In this document: one piece after another, positions 1 through 6,941 of the stretch | Numbering within the stretch: the stretch's first letter is position 1 | Layout of the letters: each line of letters begins with the position of its first letter | Assembly (NCBI GenBank): GCA_017116025.1 | Contig: JAFITR010000075.1 | Coordinates: forward strand, 1-7,413 | DNA: 7,413 nt | Direction: 5' to 3' | DNA from: Simkania negevensis | Lineage (GTDB): Bacteria; Chlamydiota; Chlamydiia; Chlamydiales; JAFITR01 | Position numbers and translations under genes: made by a program | The notes under the pieces: generated by a model | What the model was told of the DNA's origin: nothing | Databases searched by the model: none | What the model saw: only the letters and a program-made list of their open reading frames with translations

Positions 1-50
1 CAGGGTAGTTACTTATGAGGCAGCCAGTACATATTATTTTCTAGATTTAA
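1..50. other. Flanking sequence, no gene seen
   Basis: This AT-rich stretch precedes the insertion sequence. I see no start codon with a ribosome binding site and no open frame of useful length on either strand. It is the left half of the original target region; its right half resumes at position 1338. Confidence 0.6.
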
Positions 51-59
51 CTATTCAGG
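51..59. repeat. Left target site duplication of the ISAs1-type element (9 bp)
   Basis: The sequence ctattcagg lies immediately outside the left inverted repeat. It is repeated exactly at 1338-1346, immediately outside the right inverted repeat. Duplications of about 8-10 bp are usual for the ISAs1 family. The perfect match indicates a fairly recent, undisturbed insertion. Confidence 0.92.
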
Positions 60-77
60 CAGGGCGATTTTACCAAT
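60..77 (+). repeat. Left terminal inverted repeat of the IS
   Basis: CAGGGCGATTTTACCAAT is perfectly complementary to 1320-1337. Beyond 18 bp the match decays (ATAAA here against ATCAAA in the reverse complement of the right end). The left end of the MITE at 7053 matches the first 21 bases of this end with one difference. Confidence 0.93.
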
Positions 78-83
78 AAAGAT

Positions 84-89
84 TTGACA
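84..89 (+). promoter_or_regulatory. Possible -35 box of the transposase promoter
   Basis: A perfect TTGACA lies just inside the left inverted repeat, about 60 bp before the transposase start, where an insertion sequence would be expected to carry its own promoter. I cannot find a good -10 hexamer at 16-18 bp spacing; the best nearby, gactat at 111-116, is too far away. The call is therefore tentative. Confidence 0.25.
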
Positions 90-135
90 ACAGATAGCTG
101 ATTCTGAGATGACTATTTCCTTTTGAAATGACTCG

Positions 136-142
136 AAAGGAG
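136..142 (+). promoter_or_regulatory. Ribosome binding site of the transposase
   Basis: AAAGGAG lies five bases before the ATG at 148. It is a strong Shine-Dalgarno match and supports that start codon. Confidence 0.85.
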
Positions 143-147
143 AAGCT

Positions 148-1320
148 ATGAATGACAAGAAAATTGAATCAGCACAACGTGAGGCAGCAGAACTGGCCTT
201 TACCCTTGTGGATGAGCATTTTGCAGCTATTGAGGACTACAGGCGCTCGGCATCTACTTCACACATTCTGTCTCACATTATCTTTATTACTCTATGCGCA
301 TCGATCGCTGGCGCTAATAAGCTAAAGGAGGTTGCTGAGTATGCCAAAGATATGGAGGACTGGTTCGAATCTATCCTTGAATTACGAGAGGGAGTACCTT
401 CTTACGGAACGTTCTGGTTGGTTTTTAAGCATTTAGATCCTGATCCTCTGTCGTCGTGTTTTGTAAATTGGGTGCAGGCCATAGTCAAGCGATGTACAGG
501 CGGAAGTATCGCGATTGATGGCAAGGCTCAACGAGGCACAGCTGAACCGGGGCAGCCAAACTCGTTTGTGCATATTGTCAGTGCCTGGGCGGCGGAGGCC
601 GGCCTCACACTTGGACAATTCAAAGTTGACAGCAAGTCTAACGAGATTACAGCCATTCCAAAGCTGCTTGAGTTAATTGATGTCAAAGGAGCTGTGGTAA
701 CCATTGATGCAATGGGGACTCAAAAAGAAATAGCAAAGACGATAGTAAACAAGGGTGCAGACTACATTCTGGCGTTGAAAGGCAACCAGTCCTTTCTTCA
801 AGCAGAAGTTGTGAATTTTACAACCCAAGCCATGGAGCACGGAGAGGAGGGAGTCGACTTTAGCATGTTCGAACAGAAGAATGAAGGGCACGGACGAAGA
901 GAGTGCCGTCGTATTTACGCCACCAATGACATTGATTTTCTCGAAGATTTCAAAAAAGATTGGAAAAGTCTTAACAGCATCATTTGGATTGAGAGCGAAC
1001 GTACGGTAAATGGCAAAACAACGCGGGAGATTCGTCACTACGTTAGCACCCTGTCACCCAACCCTGAGGAGCTCGGTGTCCACATTAGGTCACACTGGGG
1101 CATCGAAAATAAGGTCCATTGGCTTCTAGACGTAGCCTTTCGTGAGGATGAGCAAAAAGCACGCGCTGGACATATACCAGAAAACATGTCCTTGATTCGA
1201 AGAATGGCTCTCAACCTACTAAGTAAGGAAAAAAGCGCGAAAGTCGGTATCGAAATTAAGCGACAGAAGGCCGGTCGAAAAACGGACTACCTACTGAAGA
1301 TCCTAAATGTAAAGTTTTGA
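148..1320 (+). CDS. ISAs1-family DDE transposase (H-repeat-associated type)
   Basis: This 390-aa protein catalyses cut-and-paste or replicative movement of the surrounding element by binding the CAGGGCG ends and cutting with a metal-dependent RNase H-fold active site. Residues about 20-105 look like the N-terminal DDE_Tnp_1-associated helical domain. The catalytic core follows: D124 in IAIDGK, D187 in VVTIDAMG, and E320 in HWGIEN, which continues into the family-typical HWLLDVAFRED. The LALKGNQ segment at about 208-214 is another hallmark. Length is normal for the family and all three acidic residues are present, so the protein looks functional. The ATG is chosen because AAAGGAG stands five bases upstream. 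The final A of the TGA stop is the first base of the right inverted repeat, so the gene fills the element to its edge. It converges on the large - strand gene, with 196 bp between their 3' ends. Motifs are seen directly; activity is inferred. Confidence 0.95.
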   Translation: MNDKKIESAQREAAELAFTLVDEHFAAIEDYRRSASTSHILSHIIFITLCASIAGANKLKEVAEYAKDMEDWFESILELREGVPSYGTFWLVFKHLDPDPLSSCFVNWVQAIVKRCTGGSIAIDGKAQRGTAEPGQPNSFVHIVSAWAAEAGLTLGQFKVDSKSNEITAIPKLLELIDVKGAVVTIDAMGTQKEIAKTIVNKGADYILALKGNQSFLQAEVVNFTTQAMEHGEEGVDFSMFEQKNEGHGRRECRRIYATNDIDFLEDFKKDWKSLNSIIWIESERTVNGKTTREIRHYVSTLSPNPEELGVHIRSHWGIENKVHWLLDVAFREDEQKARAGHIPENMSLIRRMALNLLSKEKSAKVGIEIKRQKAGRKTDYLLKILNVKF

Positions 1321-1337
1321 TTGGTAAAATCGCCCTG
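1320..1337 (-). repeat. Right terminal inverted repeat of the IS
   Basis: This 18-bp sequence is the exact reverse complement of 60-77. It overlaps the last base of the transposase stop codon. The preceding AAGTTTTG resembles AAGTTTCT at the right end of the MITE (7239-7246), so the similarity between the two elements extends inside the terminal repeats. Confidence 0.93.
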
Positions 1338-1346
1338 CTATTCAGG
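1338..1346. repeat. Right target site duplication of the IS (9 bp)
   Basis: This is an exact second copy of ctattcagg from 51-59. Removing 60-1346 would restore the uninterrupted target, reading ...ttaactattcaggatagct.... Confidence 0.92.
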
Positions 1347-1396
1347 ATAGCTATCTTATTTTTTATATTTTGTTTTTTCTCGACCCCATAAGCAGC

Positions 1397-1432
1397 TATC
1401 CTGTCTATCTGTTCCATCTTGTCTATCTTGTT
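1397..1432. repeat. Four degenerate 9-bp tandem units (TATCttGTC-like)
   Basis: Read on the + strand the units are TATCCTGTC, TATCTGTTC, CATCTTGTC and TATCTTGTT. Read on the - strand they are GACAgGATA-type units. The array is pyrimidine-rich on one strand and non-coding. Similar ACAGGAT-type 9-bp periodic sequences are, from memory, widespread in intergenic DNA of unrelated bacteria. Their role is not known to me and none is visible here. It lies between the IS and the 3' end of the large gene. Confidence 0.6.
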
Positions 1433-1464
1433 CCTCCGTTACTCGCTAAACCTCCCCGTTAACG

Positions 1465-1501
1465 AATCGGTCATGGGGTAGGAGAAGCTCCGTGACCGAT
1501 T
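1465..1501 (-). terminator. Inverted repeat past the end of the large gene, possible terminator or 3' stabilising hairpin
   Basis: AATCGGTCA at 1465-1473 pairs perfectly with TGACCGATT at 1493-1501, and an inner GGAG/CTCC stem (1481-1484 and 1488-1491) with a 3-base loop can form inside it. The structure begins 15 bases after the stop codon of the - strand gene, where a terminator or mRNA-protecting hairpin is expected. The sequence following it in the - direction (CGTTAACGGGG) has no U-run, so it is not a textbook intrinsic terminator. Rho-dependent ending, transcript protection or a protein-binding palindrome are alternatives. Confidence 0.4.
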
Positions 1502-1516
1502 ACTTTAAAGCTTCTG

Positions 1517-4500
1517 CTAATTTGGTATTGAAAATCGAAGATTATTACTCTTTTGTTGCAGAGTACGAAACGTCTCTACCTCTCTCTCTGTCATATTTTG
1601 TAAGAAGGAAGACTTTTTTGCATACGACTCCTCTGTAATCAGTATTTTGTCTATTAGATCCGATTCGATTTGGCAAAGCAAACGACTTACCGCAGGCGAT
1701 CTACAAGCAATTCCCGCTGCCAGAACGGCCTGATGAGCCTTCAGAAGGGTCGAGACAAAAGAAACGCGGTGCTTCGAAGGGCTTTCTTGTGCCAACAATA
1801 ACACCTCTTTTAGCAAGGATTCCTGCTGTGCCACAACTCTATCCCAGATCGAACGACCATGCGTTTCTGTAAGCTGTTTGATTTGAACCTGGGCAGCAGA
1901 AAGAGCAATCCCCCCACAGTATGCTGCCCATACCATCTGATCTAGCTCTAACTCCGGCGCGTCTAGGCAACTTTTAAAGAGTCCTCGTATAAAAGCAGAC
2001 AACAAGATCGAACTCTCCATCCAGCCTGTTTGCGAAAATAATGAATCCAGAACGCCTTGCAAATTCAGCTTCTTAGTAAGATCCTCAATGCAATAATAGT
2101 TGAAGAGTCGCTTCCCAAAATCTTCTAAATATTGGCACAAAAATATTCTACCAGCCTTCCTGCTAGGAGCGCTGTCAGCATACAGATTAGATGGAGGGAA
2201 TTCGAAACAGAGAGTTATATTTATACACATCATCGTATGGTCTAGGAAAGCGAACTCAAAGCCGCTCCTCGCTTTGTTGCTCTCAAAACGACCCGTCAAC
2301 CAAGAGAGAAGAGGTGTGGTATTGGGAGTAGGCCCTTGTAACGAGTTCGTTAGAATCGTCGCAATCACCGGAGAAATTGTTTGGTATTGGTATAAGGAGG
2401 ATTTCTTACTACCGAGTCGATCTTCTACTGCCTCTATATAACCCCAAGAAAACCGCATGCTTTCTTCGTTTCCCACAATTTGAGAGAATCGAGATAGCAT
2501 AGTACGTAGAGGCCACCCAGAGAGTATATCTCCTGTTTTAATCTGGCCATTATTCGATTTCCCTGTATCCTTTTCTAGTAATGACACTTTAAACAAGATC
2601 AATGCAGCGTCAACATCGGACATCCTTTGGAATTCGGCACAAATCGTTTGCACAATGGGATCCTCCTGGGGGCGAGCGACATTTGTTACCCGTAAAACAT
2701 CTAAATAAATCTTGAGAAGAAGATAGATGGAATCAGATTGGTCCCGGAAAAAGACATCCAAATCAGCTAAGGAAGAATTCAATTTTTCTTGATTGACACG
2801 AGAGTGAAAAGCTTGACGAACTTCGGCGGTTTTTTCTCTTAATGCCTTTCCCTGAAACTGCACTAGACGGCATATTTTCTCCACAAATTCTCTAGTAAAT
2901 AAGTCCGTAAAGAGAGGAGGGAGTCTTTTTTCACCTTTCTCTCCCACGGCTTTGTCCACTGCACACAACGTACATGTTAGAGTCGCACGGAGAGCCCTCA
3001 ACCAGTTCGCATCGTCAACAGAGGAATGCTCAGAGAGATAGCGAATAAACAAATGGAGATCCTTCCAAAAAGACAAATCATTGCAAACTGCAAAATCCTT
3101 CTTAGGTACGCATAAATAGTAAGATGAAAACAGCTCAGCAAGGAGAGAAACGAATTGTTCTTCTAGCTTTGGCATTTTTTTTGTGGAATCGGGCGCAGGA
3201 TTGACCGCAAGATTGATCAGGGGAGTAATCAACTTAGGTAAATGCCGCTCTCTGAACAATGGGTAATAGTCACCCAAAGTTTTGCCCTGATCAGTCTTGT
3301 TCTTAACACAAGTTTGAGACAAGATAAACGCATACACTTGAAGCCTGGACAAGCTATTGTTCCGTTCTTCTATTTCCTGAGGTTCCTTCTCCTCTGCTTT
3401 AAAAAGAGAGCCGATCAAGTTCAAGATCTCCATCAAAATACCGACATCCGAATTCAATTCCTCGAATCTTTCGAGGGTAGTGATCAGACCAGATATTTTT
3501 CCTGCGCTCATTTCTTTTGGTTTCTCAGACAACCCCGTTAGTAAAGCTGCTATTCCTTTTCTCCAATTTCGAACTTTTTGAAAAGAACGCACCATGGAGT
3601 TGGCACGATCAAGAGACGCCTTCTGGCCTTGTTGCGACAAAGTCGTTTTTTGGCAAAGAAGATTATAAATACAACGGGCAATGAGATCAGAAGACTTTAA
3701 AGAGGCAAGATTGGGAATGGCAACTCTATCCAACCACTCCAGCGCAGCAAGCAACTCAAGCGTATCGGTAGAAGTTTCAACGATCCCATACACTTTTGCG
3801 AACATCTCATTCAGCGCCGCGACAAAAGCAGGCTCACTATTGAAAGAGAAGGTTGTTTGGTAACGCAACCAAGGAAGGGGGTTATTCCCTTCCAAAACAG
3901 CAGCATGAGAGAGCAAAAGTCTTTCACCGGGTAGAAGATCTATATCGAAAGGAGGGTTTGAAGAGAGTTGTTTCTTTATTTCAACGGGGACAATGGAGGT
4001 GCGTTTTGTTTGTTCATAGAACAACGCGAATGCCACGGTTTTACAAGCCAAAAGCAGGCTAAAATCGATGGATGTCGGTATCTGCGGCTCTCCTTCGGAG
4101 AACGAAGATTGAGACAGCTCCTCAATAATCAAGAGAAAACGCCAAGAAGCAGGCAAATTATCTGACGATTTAAGAGATGTCTCTTTCGATAGAGCCTCCA
4201 TCAATTTGCGTCTAGATGTGATCGCAGCAATGAGCGTTGACGCCATTTGTTTTCCTAATGGATGGCTTCTCACCTGTTGAATGATAGGGGCAATAAACAA
4301 GTCTAGCAACTCCTCAAACAGAGGATCTCTCTGCGAGCCCTTTAATGCCTCCAGCAAGAAAGCCGCAAGATCAGCCTCTTTAATGACCTCCTTTTTATCT
4401 TTATATAAGTCGACTAAAAAGGAAAATTCGCTAGAGGAGAGATGTTGTTTTCCCAATAGCAATGCGGCAATTCGACCAAAAAAATTTGAAGGAAGAGAGA

Positions 4501-6757
4501 GTTGTTTCAGTAGACGAAATTTGTCGGGAAGTAGAAGCCCCATAGCCTTCCTCTCATCTATTGGGATTCTTTTTTCGAAAATTGTCTCCAAAGCACGTAT
4601 TTGATTCCAGCTTCTTTGCAAGAGGTGTTTTTCTTGAGGAGAGGAAGATGACTGCTTGCTATTGCCGCTAGATTTTACCGTCGTTTGTTTTGCTGTCGTT
4701 TGTTTTGTTGTAGCAAAAAGGCTATCAACGAGAGGGATAAAGCGATCCCCTCTTCCTAAACTGTTAAACAGCTTCCTCCACATCTCAACAAGCCCCTTGG
4801 GAAAAGAGAGAAGTTCTGTAGACTCTTGAGGAAACAATGCAGGTAACAACTCTATCATGAGACAAGAGACCCTCTCGAGAGGAAGAGAAGCATGTGGAAG
4901 CCGGACAAGAAAACTAACACAAGAGGTATGCGTATTGAAAACAGGATAACGCCGCATGAATTCTTCTATAACGATAAAGATACGGTTTCCCAAGTTCTCA
5001 GACAACCTCTTAGGTTGTATCGATTGTATATGTTTTTCACATAGTGCGATGAAATGTGTACATGCAGGGTTTTCTTTTGTTTCAGACGAGGGAGGATATA
5101 ACGATTCAAACCGGCTACAAAAACGTGCAATACTCTCTTCTTTATCCTCTACAACAAATTCTTCAAACAGCTGCCCTGCAAAGCGATGCGTAAGGCGATC
5201 TTGGCTAAATTTTTCACAAAAAGAGCGGAAAGCAGCACTATCTAGCTGCGTTTGCTGGAGCTTTATCCCCTCTTTTGCTTTCTGAAACGAGCGCAGTAGA
5301 TGTTGATCCACCCAATCCAAGAGACCTTTTTTTGGGGGGATCATTCGCATCAACTCTTTGAACAACTCTTTCTTGCGTAACTTAAGTGACTCCTCCAACA
5401 AAATATCGATAAAACGCTCCTTGAGAAGCACCCCCTGCACTCCATACGGTTGAGTTCGATCACCACCCAAACATTGGATCCAAGATCCTAATACATCGTT
5501 TTGATCTGGTAAGGCCCGGAATAAATTTTGACGCGACTCATAATCCAAAGTGTCAACATTTTGCAACCAAGCAAAAAGAAGCAACAAGTTGTCGTAAAAT
5601 CGATCTGCAGAAGAGGAGACGAGACCCTTAGTAGAAGCGATCAAATATTCACCTAGAGAAGGTTTCTTTTTGGCAGCAGAATCGTGCTGAAAGTAATGTA
5701 GAACTAACACGAGAAACAGAGACATAGCCGTTGTTGTAGGGTCCACAGGCACCCAATCTTCTTTCAAATTGTTCACACAACGCACCAACAATTTAAAAAA
5801 AACATCACGGTCCTGCCTCAACAGCAGATTATAAGGAGAATTCGTTGCCAAGCGAAACTCTCTCGCCCTTAACATCGCATCATAGTCTCTGGCATCTACC
5901 CCTTCACAAACAGGAAAGGCAACAAGGTTTGGTAGCTGATCTGGAGCGAAATGCAGTGCAAGCGCATCATAGCTATCTGTGGCAACCGTCCCAACGGGAG
6001 TTTTGCAAAACGTTATTTTTACGGGAGTTTCAGCGAATACAGTAAAAACTGTAAAGGAGAGGTTTTTACTTGCATCTGTAGAATCCACTTCAAATAAGTC
6101 ACCCATATGACATAAATCATTTGCGATCATCTTTGAGGAGTAAGTTGTTTTTGACTTGACCCCGGATTTTTCGATAGAAACAAGTAGAGAGCAGCGCATT
6201 GCCAAATCAGATGCGAATTGATACTCACTTAGAGTAGAATACCTCTCTAAAGTTAGCAATTGCTCATAGCACTCCAAAATCCCAGCCCACACGATCTCTT
6301 TAGTACACCCTAATTGTTTCTTTAATAGGTCGCGGGCTAGACCAAGCCCGGCTCCTCCTCCTTTATCAAAATTAGGATTGAACAGCACCATGATATCGAT
6401 ATTTGAACAAACAGCGCTCCCACCTCCTATGAAATAGTGGGCACGAGGAGATAATAGAAATGCCTCTTCGAATACAGCAAAAACCTGTTTCAAATCCAAT
6501 TTTTCTTTTTTATCATTGCCGGAAAGAACAAGCAAACAATTCTGCCTCCAATTTCCATTCAAGGACGTTAATAACCGCACAGGAGTAGCGAGCGCAGTAA
6601 CAGGTTGATCAGGGGTAGCTAAGGGAATTGGATTTGCAGCCGCATCGGTATCGGGGCCGGAGGAGGCAGCGGCCGCAGCGGCGGTAGTGTCGGCGACGGT
6701 GGGCAAATTCTTATAAGTGGTTGGTAGAACATCGGTGGATAGTCTGAGTACCTCCAT
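1517..6757 (-). CDS. Giant hypothetical protein, 1746 aa, helical, possible degenerate nucleotidyltransferase-like N-terminus
   Basis: I do not recognise this protein. The ATG at 6757 is supported by AAGGA five bases upstream, and the frame is open to TAG at 1517-1519. Residues 20-60 are an Ala/Thr/Pro-rich disordered stretch. Residues about 70-340 look like a mixed alpha/beta domain. FIGGGSAVCSNIDIMV (109-124) recalls the G-[GS]...D-x-D signature of DNA polymerase beta-type nucleotidyltransferases, but the first acidic residue would be N119, the spacing is short, and VKITF (246-250), where a third Asp might lie, lacks one. Either the domain is inactive or the resemblance is chance. From about 340 to the end the chain is Leu-rich, charged and apparently all helical, like a scaffold or HEAT-type solenoid, broken by a Ser/Thr/Lys/Gln linker at about 683-710. 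No signal peptide or convincing membrane segment is seen. No neighbour suggests a role. A secreted effector or large structural protein of a host-associated bacterium is possible but unproven. Confidence 0.85.
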   Translation of the reverse strand: MEVLRLSTDVLPTTYKNLPTVADTTAAAAAASSGPDTDAAANPIPLATPDQPVTALATPVRLLTSLNGNWRQNCLLVLSGNDKKEKLDLKQVFAVFEEAFLLSPRAHYFIGGGSAVCSNIDIMVLFNPNFDKGGGAGLGLARDLLKKQLGCTKEIVWAGILECYEQLLTLERYSTLSEYQFASDLAMRCSLLVSIEKSGVKSKTTYSSKMIANDLCHMGDLFEVDSTDASKNLSFTVFTVFAETPVKITFCKTPVGTVATDSYDALALHFAPDQLPNLVAFPVCEGVDARDYDAMLRAREFRLATNSPYNLLLRQDRDVFFKLLVRCVNNLKEDWVPVDPTTTAMSLFLVLVLHYFQHDSAAKKKPSLGEYLIASTKGLVSSSADRFYDNLLLLFAWLQNVDTLDYESRQNLFRALPDQNDVLGSWIQCLGGDRTQPYGVQGVLLKERFIDILLEESLKLRKKELFKELMRMIPPKKGLLDWVDQHLLRSFQKAKEGIKLQQTQLDSAAFRSFCEKFSQDRLTHRFAGQLFEEFVVEDKEESIARFCSRFESLYPPSSETKENPACTHFIALCEKHIQSIQPKRLSENLGNRIFIVIEEFMRRYPVFNTHTSCVSFLVRLPHASLPLERVSCLMIELLPALFPQESTELLSFPKGLVEMWRKLFNSLGRGDRFIPLVDSLFATTKQTTAKQTTVKSSGNSKQSSSSPQEKHLLQRSWNQIRALETIFEKRIPIDERKAMGLLLPDKFRLLKQLSLPSNFFGRIAALLLGKQHLSSSEFSFLVDLYKDKKEVIKEADLAAFLLEALKGSQRDPLFEELLDLFIAPIIQQVRSHPLGKQMASTLIAAITSRRKLMEALSKETSLKSSDNLPASWRFLLIIEELSQSSFSEGEPQIPTSIDFSLLLACKTVAFALFYEQTKRTSIVPVEIKKQLSSNPPFDIDLLPGERLLLSHAAVLEGNNPLPWLRYQTTFSFNSEPAFVAALNEMFAKVYGIVETSTDTLELLAALEWLDRVAIPNLASLKSSDLIARCIYNLLCQKTTLSQQGQKASLDRANSMVRSFQKVRNWRKGIAALLTGLSEKPKEMSAGKISGLITTLERFEELNSDVGILMEILNLIGSLFKAEEKEPQEIEERNNSLSRLQVYAFILSQTCVKNKTDQGKTLGDYYPLFRERHLPKLITPLINLAVNPAPDSTKKMPKLEEQFVSLLAELFSSYYLCVPKKDFAVCNDLSFWKDLHLFIRYLSEHSSVDDANWLRALRATLTCTLCAVDKAVGEKGEKRLPPLFTDLFTREFVEKICRLVQFQGKALREKTAEVRQAFHSRVNQEKLNSSLADLDVFFRDQSDSIYLLLKIYLDVLRVTNVARPQEDPIVQTICAEFQRMSDVDAALILFKVSLLEKDTGKSNNGQIKTGDILSGWPLRTMLSRFSQIVGNEESMRFSWGYIEAVEDRLGSKKSSLYQYQTISPVIATILTNSLQGPTPNTTPLLSWLTGRFESNKARSGFEFAFLDHTMMCINITLCFEFPPSNLYADSAPSRKAGRIFLCQYLEDFGKRLFNYYCIEDLTKKLNLQGVLDSLFSQTGWMESSILLSAFIRGLFKSCLDAPELELDQMVWAAYCGGIALSAAQVQIKQLTETHGRSIWDRVVAQQESLLKEVLLLAQESPSKHRVSFVSTLLKAHQAVLAAGIACRSPAVSRLLCQIESDLIDKILITEESYAKKSSFLQNMTEREVETFRTLQQKSNNLRFSIPN
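4680..4709 (-). repeat. 15-bp tandem duplication inside the large gene
   Basis: Two adjacent 15-bp units, gtcgtttgttttgct and gtcgtttgttttgtt, differ at one base. As a multiple of three they keep the reading frame and encode a repeated KQTT-[A/V] pentapeptide at about residues 684-694, inside a Ser/Thr/Lys/Gln-rich linker. Copy number could vary between strains without breaking the gene. Confidence 0.75.
5327..5339 (-). other. C6A7 homopolymer tract with CCCAAAA slippery heptamer inside the large gene
   Basis: In the coding direction the codons at residues 473-478 read ATC CCC CCA AAA AAA GGT, so six C residues are followed by seven A residues. The heptamer C CCA AAA is in the correct phase (X XXY YYZ) for -1 ribosomal slippage, and A AAA AAA follows in the same phase. 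A -1 shift would end at TAG (5238-5240) after about 30 further codons, giving a product of roughly 506 residues that keeps the N-terminal domain. The tract could equally mutate by polymerase slippage. Function is inferred; the tract and the phase are seen directly. Confidence 0.45.
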
Positions 6758-6762
6758 AACAG

Positions 6763-6767
6763 TCCTT
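6763..6767 (-). promoter_or_regulatory. Ribosome binding site of the large gene
   Basis: In the - direction AAGGA stands five bases before the ATG at 6757, inside an otherwise very AT-rich leader (ATTATTTATTTATAAGGACTG). It supports the chosen start and the absence of a longer N-terminus. Confidence 0.75.
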
Positions 6768-6882
6768 ATAAATAAATAATTTAAGGTAGTGCAAAATAAA
6801 TAGCTTCTAACTACTCACGTCCCTGTTGTAAGCCTTCAGCCTGCAGTATCTAATCTTATCCATACACAAAGCACTGCCCTGG

Positions 6883-6939
6883 GTTGTTACAATTTAGGCC
6901 AAAGGCCTAAAAATCAGGTCAACGACCTGAAATTACAAC
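6883..6939. repeat. Clover-like double-hairpin palindromic repeat (REP-like)
   Basis: Two small perfect hairpins stand side by side: TTTAGGCC-aaa-GGCCTAAA (6893-6911) and TCAGGTC-aac-GACCTGA (6914-6930). GTTGT at 6883-6887 and ACAAC at 6935-6939 can close an outer stem around both, giving a cloverleaf-like fold. Each hairpin has a three-base purine-rich loop. From memory, repeats of this style (a ccctgggttgt edge, paired short hairpins, then a second GC-rich stem) are dispersed in intergenic DNA of many environmental bacteria. It lies 126-182 bases upstream of the large gene's start, so it may fall in its leader or promoter region. Confidence 0.7.
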
Positions 6940-6941
6940 AG

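Larger units (their letters stand above)
60..1337 (+). mobile_element. Complete ISAs1-family insertion sequence, 1278 bp
   Basis: The element is bounded by perfect 18-bp terminal inverted repeats (CAGGGCGATTTTACCAAT at 60-77 and its reverse complement at 1320-1337) and by a perfect 9-bp target duplication. It carries a single full-length DDE transposase gene (148-1320) and no passenger gene. About 70 bp of leader separates the left repeat from the start codon, and the stop codon runs into the right repeat. Intact ends, intact duplication and an uninterrupted reading frame together suggest an element that is still, or was recently, active. Family assignment rests on transposase motifs seen by eye (H-repeat or YhhI-like type). 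The element sits downstream of the large - strand gene without breaking a recognisable gene. Confidence 0.93.

Noticed and set aside
433..1038. Minus-strand open frames opposite the transposase (433-618 and 673-1038)
   Set aside because: They are shadows of the transposase reading frame with no start signals or domain-like sequence.
1343..1403. A 10-bp inverted repeat CAGGATAGCT/AGCTATCCTG around a T-rich loop as a transposase terminator
   Set aside because: The loop is 41 bases and the T-runs lie inside it rather than after the stem, so it does not form a normal terminator.
2100..4604. Several + strand open frames of 60-113 codons lying opposite the giant gene (for example 2100-2441, 3242-3541, 4281-4604)
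   Set aside because: They are antisense shadows of a long coding frame, lack convincing ribosome binding sites and have compositions unlike real proteins.
6764..6794. A -35/-10 pair for the giant gene on the - strand (TTGCAC and TATAAG, 18 bp apart)
   Set aside because: The would-be -10 overlaps the ribosome binding site and would start transcription at or past the start codon; the -35 match is only three of six.
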